Shown: positions 46,300 through 54,437 of the stretch, in pieces
Numbering within the stretch: position 1 is the stretch's first letter
How the letters are laid out: each line of letters begins with the position of its first letter
Assembly (NCBI GenBank): GCA_003133645.1
Contig: PKYI01000104.1
Span: forward strand, 1 to 64,000
Origin: Acidobacteriota bacterium
Lineage (GTDB): Bacteria > Acidobacteriota > Thermoanaerobaculia > Thermoanaerobaculales > Thermoanaerobaculaceae
Direction: 5' to 3'
DNA length: 64,000 nucleotides
Position numbers and translations under genes: made by a program
Notes under the pieces: model-generated
Database searches by the model: none
Told to the model about the DNA's origin: nothing
The model's input: only the letters and a program-made list of their open reading frames with translations

Positions 46300-48624
46300 A
46301 TGAAAGCTGAGACAACCTCGATGCCGTTGACTCCTGGAACCCGGCTCGGCCCGTACGAGATCCTCTCGCCGCTCGGCGCCGGCGGGATGGGCGAGGTGTA
46401 CAAGGCGAAGGATACGCGGCTGGGCCGCTCGGTCGCGATCAAGGTGTTGCTGGGGCAGCACGCCGAGGACCCTGCCATGCGGGAGCGTTTCGAGCGCGAG
46501 GCGCAGGCGATCTCTGCACTCTCGCACCCCTCGATCTGCACGCTCCACGACGTCGGCGAGCACGAGGGGATGCACTACCTGGTCATGGAGTACCTCGAGG
46601 GCGAAACCCTCGCCGCGCGGCTCGCGCGCGGACCTCTGGCGCTCGATCAGGCCCTCGAACTGGGGAGGGAGATCGCCGTGGCGCTTGCGGCGGCGCATGA
46701 CCACGGGGTCGTTCACCGCGACCTCAAGCCCGGCAACGTCATGCTCACCAAGAGCGGGCCGAAGCTCCTCGACTTCGGCCTGGCGAAGCTGCACGCGGCG
46801 AGCCACGGCATCGTGGACCCGGCCGCGCGAGAGACGGTCGCCGGGCCCCTGACCGAGCGGGGAGAGATCCTCGGGACGCTGCAGTACATGGCGCCGGAGC
46901 AACTCGAGGGGCTGGAGGCGGACGCGCGCAGCGACATCTTCGCGTTCGGCTGCCTGCTGTACGAGATGATCTCGGGGCGGAGGCCGTTTGCGGGCCTGAG
47001 CCAGGCCGGCGTGATCGCCGCGACCCTCAAGGAGGAGCCGGCGGAGCTGTCGGGACCCGGCCGGGGCATCCCGCCGGCAATCGACCATATCGTCCGGCAC
47101 TGTCTGGAAAAGGACCCGGCACAGCGGTTCCAGTCGATGCGCGACCTCGTCTTTGAACTCGCCACATGGTCGGGGGCTTCGTCACCGTCCCGCAAGGACG
47201 ACGCCGTCGAGGCGTCCGGCAAGCGCGTGATGCTCGTCGTTCTCCCGTTCGAGAACCTCAGCCAAGACCCCGAGCAGGAGTACTTCAGCGCCGGACTTAC
47301 CGAGGAGACGATCGCGGACCTCGGGGGGGTGGCTTCGGACCGACTTGGCGTCATCGCCCGGACCTCGGCCATGAGCTACAAGGGCACCCGGAAGAGCATC
47401 GCCCAGATCGGCCGGGAGCTGGGCGTCGATTTTGCGGTCGAGGGGAGCGTCCGGCGCCACGCCGACCGCGTGCGCATCAGCGTCCAGCTCATCCGCACGA
47501 GCGACCAGACGCACGTCTGGGCCCAGCAGTACGACCGCCAGCTGAGCGACGTCCTCGCTGTCCAGGACGACATCGGACGGGCCATCGCCCAACAGATTCA
47601 GGTCAAGCTCACGCCGGCGTGCGCCGCGCATCGAGCGAGTTCGCGGCTGGTGAACCAGGCCGCCTATGATGCTTACCTCCAGGGCCGCTTCCACCTGTGG
47701 AGGGTGACCCGACCGGACCTCGAGCGCGCCCTCGAGTACTTCCGCCAGGCGACCGAGATCGATCCGACCATGGCCGTTGCGCACGCCGGGCTCGCCCAGA
47801 CGTACGTGGTCTTGCCGATCGCCGGCGGCGCCGACCCACGGCAGGCGTTCCCTCGAGCCGAAGAGGCGGCAAAGCAGGCGTTGGAACTCGACCCCGACTC
47901 CGCCGAGGCCCAGACCGCGATGACCGGTCTGCGTCACTGGTACAGTTGGGACTGGGCCAGCGCCGAGGCGTACGCCAGGAAAGCGATCGCTCGCAACCCG
48001 AGCCACGCGAGAGCGCACCAGGTGCTCGGCCGGCTGTTGACGAACATTGGCCGCCACGACGAAGCGATCGCGGAGATCGACATCGCCCGGCGTCTCGATC
48101 CGCTCGCCCCGTTGATCATCGCGCTTTCCGCCGATTTCAGGTTGGAGGCCAGGCGCTACGATGAGGTGGAGCCGTTGATCCACAAGGCGCTCGAACTCGA
48201 CCCGAACTTCTGGGTCGCCCACGTGTCCGCCGCCAAGTTGTACCTGCACCAGGCCCGCTACGCGGAGGCCCTGGCTGCGGCCGAGAAGGCACGGCGCTTC
48301 TCGGGCGGGCACAGCGAAGCCCTCGCCCTGATCGGCCTCTGCCACGGCGCGATGGGCCACCGCGACGAGGCCGGCGAGGTCCTCTCGGAGCTCGAGCGCC
48401 GCCGCGATGCGGGCTACGTCCCGGCAACGCACCTCGCCACGGTCCACCTCGGTCTGGGCGACACCGGCCAGGCGATGCGATGGTTGGAGAGGGCGTTCGA
48501 GGATCGCGACGTCTGGCTGACGGAAGCGACGGTCGAACCGAGGTGGGACGGCCTCCGTGCTCACCCCGGGTTCCAGGATCTGATCCGCCGGATCGGTTTT
48601 TCAGCCGCGACAGTGGGCAGCTGA
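46300..48624 (+). CDS. Ser/Thr protein kinase with CadC-like domain and TPR array
   Basis: About 774 residues (Met at 46321 is an alternative start). Kinase domain: LGAGGMGEVYKA, Lys in VAIKVLL, HRDLKPGN, DFGLAKL, YMAPEQL. Residues about 300-440 match the alpha/beta module found after such kinases and in CadC/adenylate-cyclase-linked proteins (MLVVLPFENLSQDPEQEYFS, GRELGVDFAVEGSVRR, QTHVWAQQYDR). TPRs run to the end (ALEYFRQATEIDPTMAVAHA, AEAYARKAIARNPSHARAHQ). No membrane span, so it is cytosolic. This architecture is abundant in Acidobacteria. It probably shares regulation with the upstream kinase. Confidence 0.94.
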   Translation: MKAETTSMPLTPGTRLGPYEILSPLGAGGMGEVYKAKDTRLGRSVAIKVLLGQHAEDPAMRERFEREAQAISALSHPSICTLHDVGEHEGMHYLVMEYLEGETLAARLARGPLALDQALELGREIAVALAAAHDHGVVHRDLKPGNVMLTKSGPKLLDFGLAKLHAASHGIVDPAARETVAGPLTERGEILGTLQYMAPEQLEGLEADARSDIFAFGCLLYEMISGRRPFAGLSQAGVIAATLKEEPAELSGPGRGIPPAIDHIVRHCLEKDPAQRFQSMRDLVFELATWSGASSPSRKDDAVEASGKRVMLVVLPFENLSQDPEQEYFSAGLTEETIADLGGVASDRLGVIARTSAMSYKGTRKSIAQIGRELGVDFAVEGSVRRHADRVRISVQLIRTSDQTHVWAQQYDRQLSDVLAVQDDIGRAIAQQIQVKLTPACAAHRASSRLVNQAAYDAYLQGRFHLWRVTRPDLERALEYFRQATEIDPTMAVAHAGLAQTYVVLPIAGGADPRQAFPRAEEAAKQALELDPDSAEAQTAMTGLRHWYSWDWASAEAYARKAIARNPSHARAHQVLGRLLTNIGRHDEAIAEIDIARRLDPLAPLIIALSADFRLEARRYDEVEPLIHKALELDPNFWVAHVSAAKLYLHQARYAEALAAAEKARRFSGGHSEALALIGLCHGAMGHRDEAGEVLSELERRRDAGYVPATHLATVHLGLGDTGQAMRWLERAFEDRDVWLTEATVEPRWDGLRAHPGFQDLIRRIGFSAATVGS

Positions 48625-48753
48625 CGCGGGACTGACGTCAGGCAATCCTGCATTGTCCTGAAAGCAAACGCTGAACCGTGCCCGGCCTTCGGCGGACCTC
48701 CTTGCCAGGCCCGCGTGGCCCCTTGCGTCTGGAAGGCGCGTAGGATTCGAGCC

Positions 48754-49248
48754 ATGAGCGAAACGTACGCCGCACTTGTCAGCGAGGAGGAGCGCCTCCT
48801 CTCCGAGTACCTGCGCAAGATCGAACACTGCGTCGGCTTGCTCACCCCGGCCGAGGTGTGGTGGCGGCCGAACGCGCGGTGCAACAGCGTCGGGAACCTG
48901 CTCCTCCATCTGTCCGGCAACCTCTCGCAGTGGGTGCTCGCCGGTCTCGGCGGCGCCGAGTACGAGCGCCGTCGCCGCGAGGAGTTCGCCGCCGCGGAAG
49001 GTGGGGACGCCGCGGCGCTCGTGGCTCGGCTGCACGACGTCGTGACCGCATGCCAGGCCGTCGCCGCCCGCCTCTCCGACGACGACCTCACCCGAGTCCA
49101 CACGATCCAGGGCATCACGCGCACCGGCGCCGGTGTCCTGCTCCACGCGGTCGAGCACATGGCGTACCACACCGGACAGATCGTGTTCGTCGCCAAGCAG
49201 CTCGCCGGCGAGCGCGCCCAGATCGAGTTCTACCCCCACCTGAGGTGA
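48754..49248 (+). CDS. DinB-superfamily protein
   Basis: 164 residues, a four-helix bundle with metal-site histidines in LLLHLSGNLSQWV (His-x-x-Gly helix) and LLHAVEHMAYHTGQIVFVAK (HxxYHxGQ). WWRPNARCNSVGNLL is typical of this branch. Unlike the DinB protein at 32.2 kb, all three expected histidines are visible. Enzyme activity unknown; relatives are thiol transferases. It stands alone after the kinase pair and converges on the sortase gene. Confidence 0.87.
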   Translation: MSETYAALVSEEERLLSEYLRKIEHCVGLLTPAEVWWRPNARCNSVGNLLLHLSGNLSQWVLAGLGGAEYERRRREEFAAAEGGDAAALVARLHDVVTACQAVAARLSDDDLTRVHTIQGITRTGAGVLLHAVEHMAYHTGQIVFVAKQLAGERAQIEFYPHLR

Positions 49249-49284
49249 CGGCCGCGCCGGCAGCGCTCTTTCCAGCGCGCTCCG

Positions 49285-49911
49285 TCAGTGTGCGGCCGGG
49301 AACCCGGGCGGTGCGGCGTAGCCCGCTGCTCCCAGGTCGGGGGCAGGCTGGGCGACAAGGATCGCCTGGGCGCGCACGATGAACCGTTTCGGCGCGGAGC
49401 CCTCGTAGTCGAACGGAAAGCACGTGACCAGCGTGAGGATCTTGTCGGTCGAAGCGTCGAGCACCGACACGTCCGTGGGGTCCACCACCCACGTGCGCTC
49501 GACCGTGTAGCGGAACGCGCCCTTCGGCGTGGTGAGGGTGATCGTGTCGCCGATGCGGATGTGGCGCAGGCCGTAAAACAGCGTCGTGCGGTGAGCCGCG
49601 AGCGCCACGTTGCCCGCATCGGGCGGCAGCGGGGTCTCGGGGAAATGCCCCACGGCCCACCGGATCGTTCGGTCGTCCACGCCCTCCAGGATCGGCGCCG
49701 AGACGCCCACGCGCGGGATCTCGATGCGGCCCAGCGCGTGGTCGACCGGCGAGACCGGTTTGAACGAACCCGGGTCTTGCTCCCGAGGCGTATCGGGGGT
49801 CCGCGACACCGCGGACGTGGCTGCACGTGCGGGCCCGGCCATGGCGACCAGCGCGACGCCGGTAAGCACCAGCGCTCGCACTAAGACGACTCTGATCCTC
49901 ATGACGTTCAT
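49285..49911 (-). CDS. Class D-like sortase (transpeptidase)
   Basis: 208 residues with a signal/membrane segment at about 7-30. Sortase barrel: GRIEIPRVGVSAPILEG, catalytic His107 in NVALAAHRTTLFYGL, Cys164 in LTLVTCFPFDYEG, and Arg176/180 in KRFIVRAQ. Sortases join proteins with a C-terminal LPxTG-like signal to a nucleophile. Class D-like sortases occur in some Gram-negative bacteria, often next to a single large substrate. No such substrate was seen in this window. It is convergent with the DinB gene and followed upstream by the RAYT region. Confidence 0.9.
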   Translation of the reverse strand: MNVMRIRVVLVRALVLTGVALVAMAGPARAATSAVSRTPDTPREQDPGSFKPVSPVDHALGRIEIPRVGVSAPILEGVDDRTIRWAVGHFPETPLPPDAGNVALAAHRTTLFYGLRHIRIGDTITLTTPKGAFRYTVERTWVVDPTDVSVLDASTDKILTLVTCFPFDYEGSAPKRFIVRAQAILVAQPAPDLGAAGYAAPPGFPAAH

Positions 49912-50304
49912 GAAGTGACCCCCGTCGGACTCGGTGTGATGCTCGTGCCCTGGGGGGTAGACACGTGGCGCACCCAAGCCGGCGGAATCCTAACATCGCC
50001 GTCAAGGTGCCGACCGGCCCAGTCCGAAAGGAGAAATCTTTGAGACAGCGACCGACGTTCCAAATTTTCCACCTCGTTCAGGCTCCGGACCAGGCCGTTC
50101 GAGGGACCGTGCCGGAGTCAGGCTTGCACGGTGGCGTTGTGGGACTTCATGCGGGTTTGTGTTCGGATGGAGCGTTCTTGCAGTCGTCACTGCGGAGCGC
50201 CGCGACGGGGCCGTAGCGATCTCGCCACATCCGACAGGATTGCTTCCCCCACCCCCACGCGGGCGCTGCGCGCCCACGGGGCAGGATAGGTACGATAGGT
50301 ACCA
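49912..50304. other. Non-coding gap with one GCGAGGAG-type repeat
   Basis: No gene recognised. Bases about 50177-50226 (GTCACTGCGGAGCGCCGCGA, continuing to GCGATCTCGCC) resemble the dispersed 'GTCATxGCGAGGAG...GCGATCTC' repeat seen at about 58245-58290. From about 50280 onwards short GATAGGTACC units begin, leading into the RAYT element. Confidence 0.5.
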
Positions 50305-50662
50305 GATAGGTACCAGGTATCCCATTCAATCTATTTTGTGGTGGCCTTCCTTTCAACTTCGGATCAGAGGGAGGAACGGCGTGCCGCGAAAGCCGAGGAT
50401 CTTCGTCGCCGGCGGGACATATCACGTGTGCTGCCGAGTCGTGCGTGGTGAGCGGCCGTTCGTCGATGAGGCCGTTGCCGGGGGATAGGTACCAGGTATC
50501 CCATTCAATCTATTTTCTGGTAGCCTTCCTTTCAACTTCGGATCAGAGGGAGGAACGGCGTGCCACGAAAGCCGAGGATCTTCGTCGCCGGCGGGACGTA
50601 TCACGTGTGCTGCCGAGTCGTGCGTGGTGAGCGGCCGTTCGTCGATGAGGCCGTTGCCGGGG
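50305..50662 (+). repeat. 179-bp tandem duplication covering the RAYT upstream region and first codons
   Basis: Two copies, 50305-50483 and 50484-50662, differ by only a few bases (for example GTGGTGG/CTGGTAG, CATATC/CGTATC). Each has the GATAGGTACCAGGTATCCCA motif, GGGAGGA ribosome site, GTG start and about 34 codons of the transposase. The first copy's frame ends at once in the second copy, so it yields only a short peptide; the second copy runs on into the full gene. Confidence 0.92.
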
Positions 50663-51575
50663 CCTTCGTGTCCATGCTTACCGCCGTCAAGGGTGAGCAC
50701 GGCCTGACGATCCTCGCGTGGTGTCTGATGCCGAACCACTACCATCTCGTCCTTCGCGCGGGGGAACTGCCGTTGTGGCGCAGCATGCGGCTGGTACAGG
50801 GGCGGTTTGCCAAAGCTTTCAACCACACCAGGCGAGTCTTTGGCCCGGTGTGGCAGGGACGGTACAAGGCACGCCTAGTCGGCGATCCGGCCTACGTCAT
50901 GCAGGCCATCGCCTACGTGCACCTCAACCCGGTGGCGAGCGGGTTGGTCAAGGATCCGGGCTCGTATCGCTGGAGCGGGCATCGGCAGATCCTCGGCCGG
51001 GTGCGGTCCGGCTTGGTGGACGTGGATGAGGCGCTGGTGGCGTTCGGCTCCTCACGGCGAGAGGCTCTTCTCACCTACCGGAGCGTGCTCCGACGCGGCA
51101 AGGACGAGGGGTGGATGCAGGAGGGGCCGGGCCGACTGCCGTGGTGGCGGCCTGCAAGCGGTGAGGACGACGAGCTGCACCTGGATTCTGACCGGCCGCG
51201 CCTCGACTGGCAGGGTGGCCTCCACCGTCCGGACCCACCGAGCGCGGATGCCACCGATGTGGCGCGGGCAGTGGCGACGGTGCTCGACATCCCGGTCGAT
51301 GCCCTTGGTGGGCGAAGTCGAGGGGAAGAATTGCAGCGTGCTCGGGAGCTGGTGATGCTGGTCGGAGTTGAACAGTGCGGGCTGAAGGTGAAGGATCTTG
51401 CTCTCGTCATTGGCCGGGGCGCGGGTTCGGCGAGTCGCCTGTACACACAGGTGTCTGACGTGCAGCGTGCCGACCCGGGGTTTGCAGCGATTGCGGAGCA
51501 GCTGACGCAGACGCTGCGGGAGAACCAGACGAATTCATCCAAACGATAATAAATGAAATGGGATACCTGGTACCT
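50309..51575 (+). mobile_element. RAYT-bearing mobile unit with inverted flanks
   Basis: The transposase gene is flanked by near-inverted sequences: GGTACCAGGTATCCCATT on the left (starting 50309, repeated at 50488) and AATGGGATACCTGGTACC on the right (about 51556-51574). Directly beyond the right flank lies a half copy of the REP-like element found further along the window. This is the layout expected for a REP-associated tyrosine transposase locus. Confidence 0.75.
50560..51549 (+). CDS. REP-associated tyrosine transposase (Y1/HUH family, TnpA-REP)
   Basis: 329 residues from a GTG start with GGGAGGA six bases upstream. Y1_Tnp domain (about 1-160): GGTYHVCCRVV, HUH metal motif LMPNHYHLVLR, FGPVWQGRYKARLV, and AIAYVHLNPVASGLV, the helix that carries the catalytic Tyr in this family. 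Residues about 230-310 (RARELVMLVGVEQCGLKVKD, GRGAGSASRLYTQV) resemble the DNA-binding C-terminal domain of DnaA, an addition seen in longer RAYTs. These single-strand transposases act on REP palindromes. The related elements at 51.58-61.54 kb are the probable targets. Intact, so possibly active. Confidence 0.92.
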   Translation: MPRKPRIFVAGGTYHVCCRVVRGERPFVDEAVAGAFVSMLTAVKGEHGLTILAWCLMPNHYHLVLRAGELPLWRSMRLVQGRFAKAFNHTRRVFGPVWQGRYKARLVGDPAYVMQAIAYVHLNPVASGLVKDPGSYRWSGHRQILGRVRSGLVDVDEALVAFGSSRREALLTYRSVLRRGKDEGWMQEGPGRLPWWRPASGEDDELHLDSDRPRLDWQGGLHRPDPPSADATDVARAVATVLDIPVDALGGRSRGEELQRARELVMLVGVEQCGLKVKDLALVIGRGAGSASRLYTQVSDVQRADPGFAAIAEQLTQTLRENQTNSSKR

Positions 51576-51580
51576 TTATA

Positions 51581-51620
51581 CGCGCGAGACTCGACTCATG
51601 AACTGTTCCGAACCTGGGGC
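51581..51620 (+). repeat. REP-like element, half copy next to the RAYT
   Basis: CGCGCGAGACTCGACTCATG, then AACTGTTCCGAACCTGG, matches the right half of the full elements (compare 61498-61531). It directly follows the right flank of the RAYT unit, which ties the element family to this transposase. Confidence 0.7.
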
Positions 51621-51717
51621 TTATTGCCGTTCGCCCTTTGACACGAAGCTGGCCGTGCCGGATACTGCGGCTCGTTCCGCTGTACCGTGTCGTGCGAACG
51701 CGGTGGAAGGAGTTCCG

Positions 51718-53295
51718 GTGTCCGCCCCGACCCCCCAGGATGCCCGCCACGAGCTACTCGAACCGTACTTGCAACGGTTGCGGGCGTTTCTCCGGGCGCG
51801 CGGCGACGAGAACCGACCGCTCACGATCCCGTCCGAACCGATCCCGCTCGCGCTCTCCGCGGAGGAGCGTAAGGCGGCATGGTCGGTGCTTTGCGATGAG
51901 ACCGTCGCCTGGTCCGACGCCGGAGCCTGGATCCCGCTGGGCACCGGGCTGCACCTGGCCGTCGCCGCGGCGCTCGAGAGCGCGGCCCGTGCCGATCCCC
52001 GCGCTGCGTCGGGGCAGCTGGCCGCAGTGCGCGCCGTCGTCGCTGGCTATACCGAGGCGCTGCGGGAGGCCATTGCCGCCATGGTCACCGGCGGCCAGAC
52101 CGACGAGGCGAGGCGGCTCTCGACCTTCCGCAACAAGCTCGTCGAGATCCTCACATCGCTGCGCGCGGCCGGAGCGGGTGGTGCTCCGCCCGTGACGGAG
52201 GCCGAACTCAACGGTCCGTCCCCCGACCCGTCGCCGGGCGGAAGCCGCAATGCCACCGCGAGCATCGACACAGCGACAGCGCCCGACCCGGCGCTGAACC
52301 CATACCTCCAGCGCGCGGCCGCGTTCTTTCGTGCCCGGGGATACGAGGAACGTCCGCTCACGATTTCGTTCGGCCGAAGAACGTTGTCGTTGAGCGCCTG
52401 GGAGCACGGGGTGTTGTGGCAGTCATTGTGCGAAGGTAGGGAGCCTGCCAGCGAGTGGCACCGCCTGATCCCGGAGTGTGTCGCGGTGCAGCTCGCCTTG
52501 TTCCTGTCGCTGGACGAACTGGAGCGAGCGGGTCGAAACCCGGGCGCCCAGGGCGCGGCCCGATCGACCTTGCACGCAGTCGTGAAGCTCGCAGCCGGCG
52601 TCGTAGATGGGTTCCGCGCCCAGGTCGAACGGGCGATTGGCGCCGGCGCCCTGGAAGATGCAAAGCACCTCTCGACGCTCAGCAATGCGTTCGCGACGAC
52701 GCTGATCGAGGCGAGGCGGGCTCTGGCGCAGGAGCCGGCAGGCGCCGCAATTGCGGACGGCGGTTCCGGTCGAGGCGCCACCACGGCCTCGTCGGCCCTG
52801 CCTCCTGCTGTTGCAGGCACGGTACCCGTCGGGCCGCCCGACAAGCTCAAGCCGTTCCTCGACCGCGCGGCGCATCTGCTCGAGCTCCGGGGACACGAGG
52901 ACCTTCCCCTCTCGACGCCGGTCGGCGGCAAGTCGTGGAACCTGGACAAATGGGAGCGGCAGGTGCTGTGGAAGGTTTGGTGCGAGGAGGGCCCGCTGCC
53001 TCCCGAGTGGTCCATCCTGCTCGGATACGGCGCGGCAGCCCAGCTTGCGGCGCTTCTCGCGCTCGAACGGCTCAAGAGGGCGGACGGCGCACCCGAGTCG
53101 CGCACCGCTGCCGAGGCGGACAGAGACACCGCCATCGAGCTTGGTTCCGAGGTTGTCGAGCGACTGCGCGCGACCGCCGAGGCCCTCGCAGCTGACGGCC
53201 AGGTGAAGCTGGCGGAGCGGCTCACACGGTTCCGAGCCAAACTGACCGAGCCGATCCAGCTCCTGAAACAAACCCGCTCACAGCCGCCGGCCTGA
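51718..53295 (+). CDS. Protein of three ~145-residue repeats, unknown function
   Basis: 525 residues from GTG 51718, chosen for the GGAAGGAG site six bases upstream. Three diverged copies of one domain lie at about 12-150, 191-336 and 374-517, joined by Ala/Pro/Gly-rich linkers. Each has a 'PYLQR...F.RARG.E..PLT' start, a Trp/Cys core (WSVLCD, LWQSLCEG, LWKVWCEEG), a hydrophobic helix (AVQLALFLSLDEL, AAQLAALLALERL) and a helical end ('A..LST..N.....L.EARR'). No signal peptide or membrane span, so cytosolic. I recognise no family. It sits between the RAYT and a DUF1003 fragment. Confidence 0.8.
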   Translation: MSAPTPQDARHELLEPYLQRLRAFLRARGDENRPLTIPSEPIPLALSAEERKAAWSVLCDETVAWSDAGAWIPLGTGLHLAVAAALESAARADPRAASGQLAAVRAVVAGYTEALREAIAAMVTGGQTDEARRLSTFRNKLVEILTSLRAAGAGGAPPVTEAELNGPSPDPSPGGSRNATASIDTATAPDPALNPYLQRAAAFFRARGYEERPLTISFGRRTLSLSAWEHGVLWQSLCEGREPASEWHRLIPECVAVQLALFLSLDELERAGRNPGAQGAARSTLHAVVKLAAGVVDGFRAQVERAIGAGALEDAKHLSTLSNAFATTLIEARRALAQEPAGAAIADGGSGRGATTASSALPPAVAGTVPVGPPDKLKPFLDRAAHLLELRGHEDLPLSTPVGGKSWNLDKWERQVLWKVWCEEGPLPPEWSILLGYGAAAQLAALLALERLKRADGAPESRTAAEADRDTAIELGSEVVERLRATAEALAADGQVKLAERLTRFRAKLTEPIQLLKQTRSQPPA

Positions 53296-53390
53296 GAGCG
53301 GGATGAGGCGGCTGACGGTGAGCAGCAAGAGCGCTCGCCAGCCCATGCGTTGCCCCCGGAGCGGGTACCTATTCCACCCGTCTCGGCACC

Positions 53391-53582
53391 TTAGCTTGGT
53401 TTGGCTCGACCTGCGTCCACCTTCTCGATCAGCAGCAGCAGAAGGCTGTTCTGGTACTCCAGGTGTTCCAGGATGACCTCGATCTCCTGCTCGGCCTTGA
53501 TGTTGGTCTCGTATTCGCTCTGGGCGCGCAACTCGGCATGGCGGCCCTGGATGTTCTGCCCGATCATGATGAGCGGCGGAAC
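53391..53582 (-). pseudogene. DUF1003 protein, C-terminal fragment
   Basis: About 63 codons: PPLIMIGQNIQGRHAELRAQ, then YETNIKAEQEIEVILEHL, ending VDAGRAKPS and a TAA stop. The pattern 'LIxMSQNRQxxxDRxxAExDYExNxxAExEI' is the C-terminal signature of DUF1003 membrane proteins. The two membrane helices that should come before it are missing. The coding match stops where a REP-like element begins (53583), so the element, or a deletion beside it, removed the 5' part. Confidence 0.75.
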
Positions 53583-53640
53583 GGGTACCAGGTCCAGCTG
53601 AGTTGACAAGTGATGGAGAACGAACCGCGCGACACTCCGC
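53583..53640 (+). repeat. REP-like element, copy 2 (left part)
   Basis: GGGTACCAGGTCCAGCTGAG, then TTGACAAGTGATGGAGAACG and AACCGCGCGACACTC, aligns with the left and middle of the copies at 55680, 58376 and 61455. The right arm (ATCAACTG...GGACCTGGTACC) is missing or diverged. It lies at the break point of the DUF1003 fragment. Confidence 0.75.
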
Positions 53641-53781
53641 TCATCGAGCGCGCCCCAACCCGGGCCCGACAAAGCAACAACGCAAGCCTGACCCCCAAAT
53701 GACCCCCAAACCCCAAAATTGTGAGGCGGCATTTTCCAGCGGGCCGCCGCGTTGACATCTTCCGGTATGGAGAGGGGATCG

Positions 53782-54402
53782 ATGCCGGACCCGAGACAGC
53801 TCGATGGCGCCAGCCCGGAGCGGGGCATGGCGGCGGGACGGCCCGCACGGGGGGACGGCGCTCGCCGCCTCGCGGCGTGCCTGATCGTGCTCGCGGCGGG
53901 AGTATCCGGAGTCTCCTCCGCCGCGTCTCCAGCTGGCGCAAGGCCGGCCGCCGCGACGTCGCGCCGGCCCGTCGCCCAACCGGCCGTGGTGCGCGTCACC
54001 GCCCAGGACGTGCGCCACATGATCCGGGGGGCCGCCGGCCGGGTCGTCCTGGTCAACGTGTGGGCGACCTGGTGCGAGCCGTGCCGGCAGGAGTTCCCCG
54101 ACCTGCTCAGGTTGCGTCGCGCGCTCGCCGGCCGGGGGCTCGATCTCATCCTCGTCTCGGCGGACTTCGACAACCAGCTCCCGCAGGTGCGCTCGTTCCT
54201 CGCCCGGCAGGGTGTCGACTTCACGACGTACTTCAAGAGCGAGGGCGACATGTCGTTCATCAACGGGATGGACCCCACCTGGTCGGGCTCGCTCCCGGCG
54301 ACGTTCGTCTACGACCGGAGCGGAACGCTGCGCGACTTCTGGGAGGGGCCGGCGACCTACGACAAGCTCCTCGGCAAGGTGAACAAGCTGCTGGGGTCGT
54401 GA
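53782..54402 (+). CDS. TlpA-like thioredoxin-fold protein, exported
   Basis: 206 residues. The start is set at the ATG preceded by GGAGAGG; an earlier Met (53767) is possible. The signal/anchor segment is at about 33-50 (LAACLIVLAAGVSGVSSAAS) after a long polar N-terminus. The thioredoxin fold follows with the redox motif WCEPC in VNVWATWCEPCRQEFP and the cis-Pro region SLPATFVYDRSG. It probably reduces disulfides or cytochrome c apoprotein in the periplasm. A second thioredoxin-like gene starts 36 bases later, suggesting an operon. Confidence 0.88.
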   Translation: MPDPRQLDGASPERGMAAGRPARGDGARRLAACLIVLAAGVSGVSSAASPAGARPAAATSRRPVAQPAVVRVTAQDVRHMIRGAAGRVVLVNVWATWCEPCRQEFPDLLRLRRALAGRGLDLILVSADFDNQLPQVRSFLARQGVDFTTYFKSEGDMSFINGMDPTWSGSLPATFVYDRSGTLRDFWEGPATYDKLLGKVNKLLGS

Positions 54403-54437
54403 CCGATCGACTCCGGCATGGGAAAGGGTGATGTCCA

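Noticed and set aside
50305-50662. Possible CRISPR-like repeat
   Set aside because: Only two units, 179 bp long and head to tail with no spacers; it is a duplication of the transposase 5' region.
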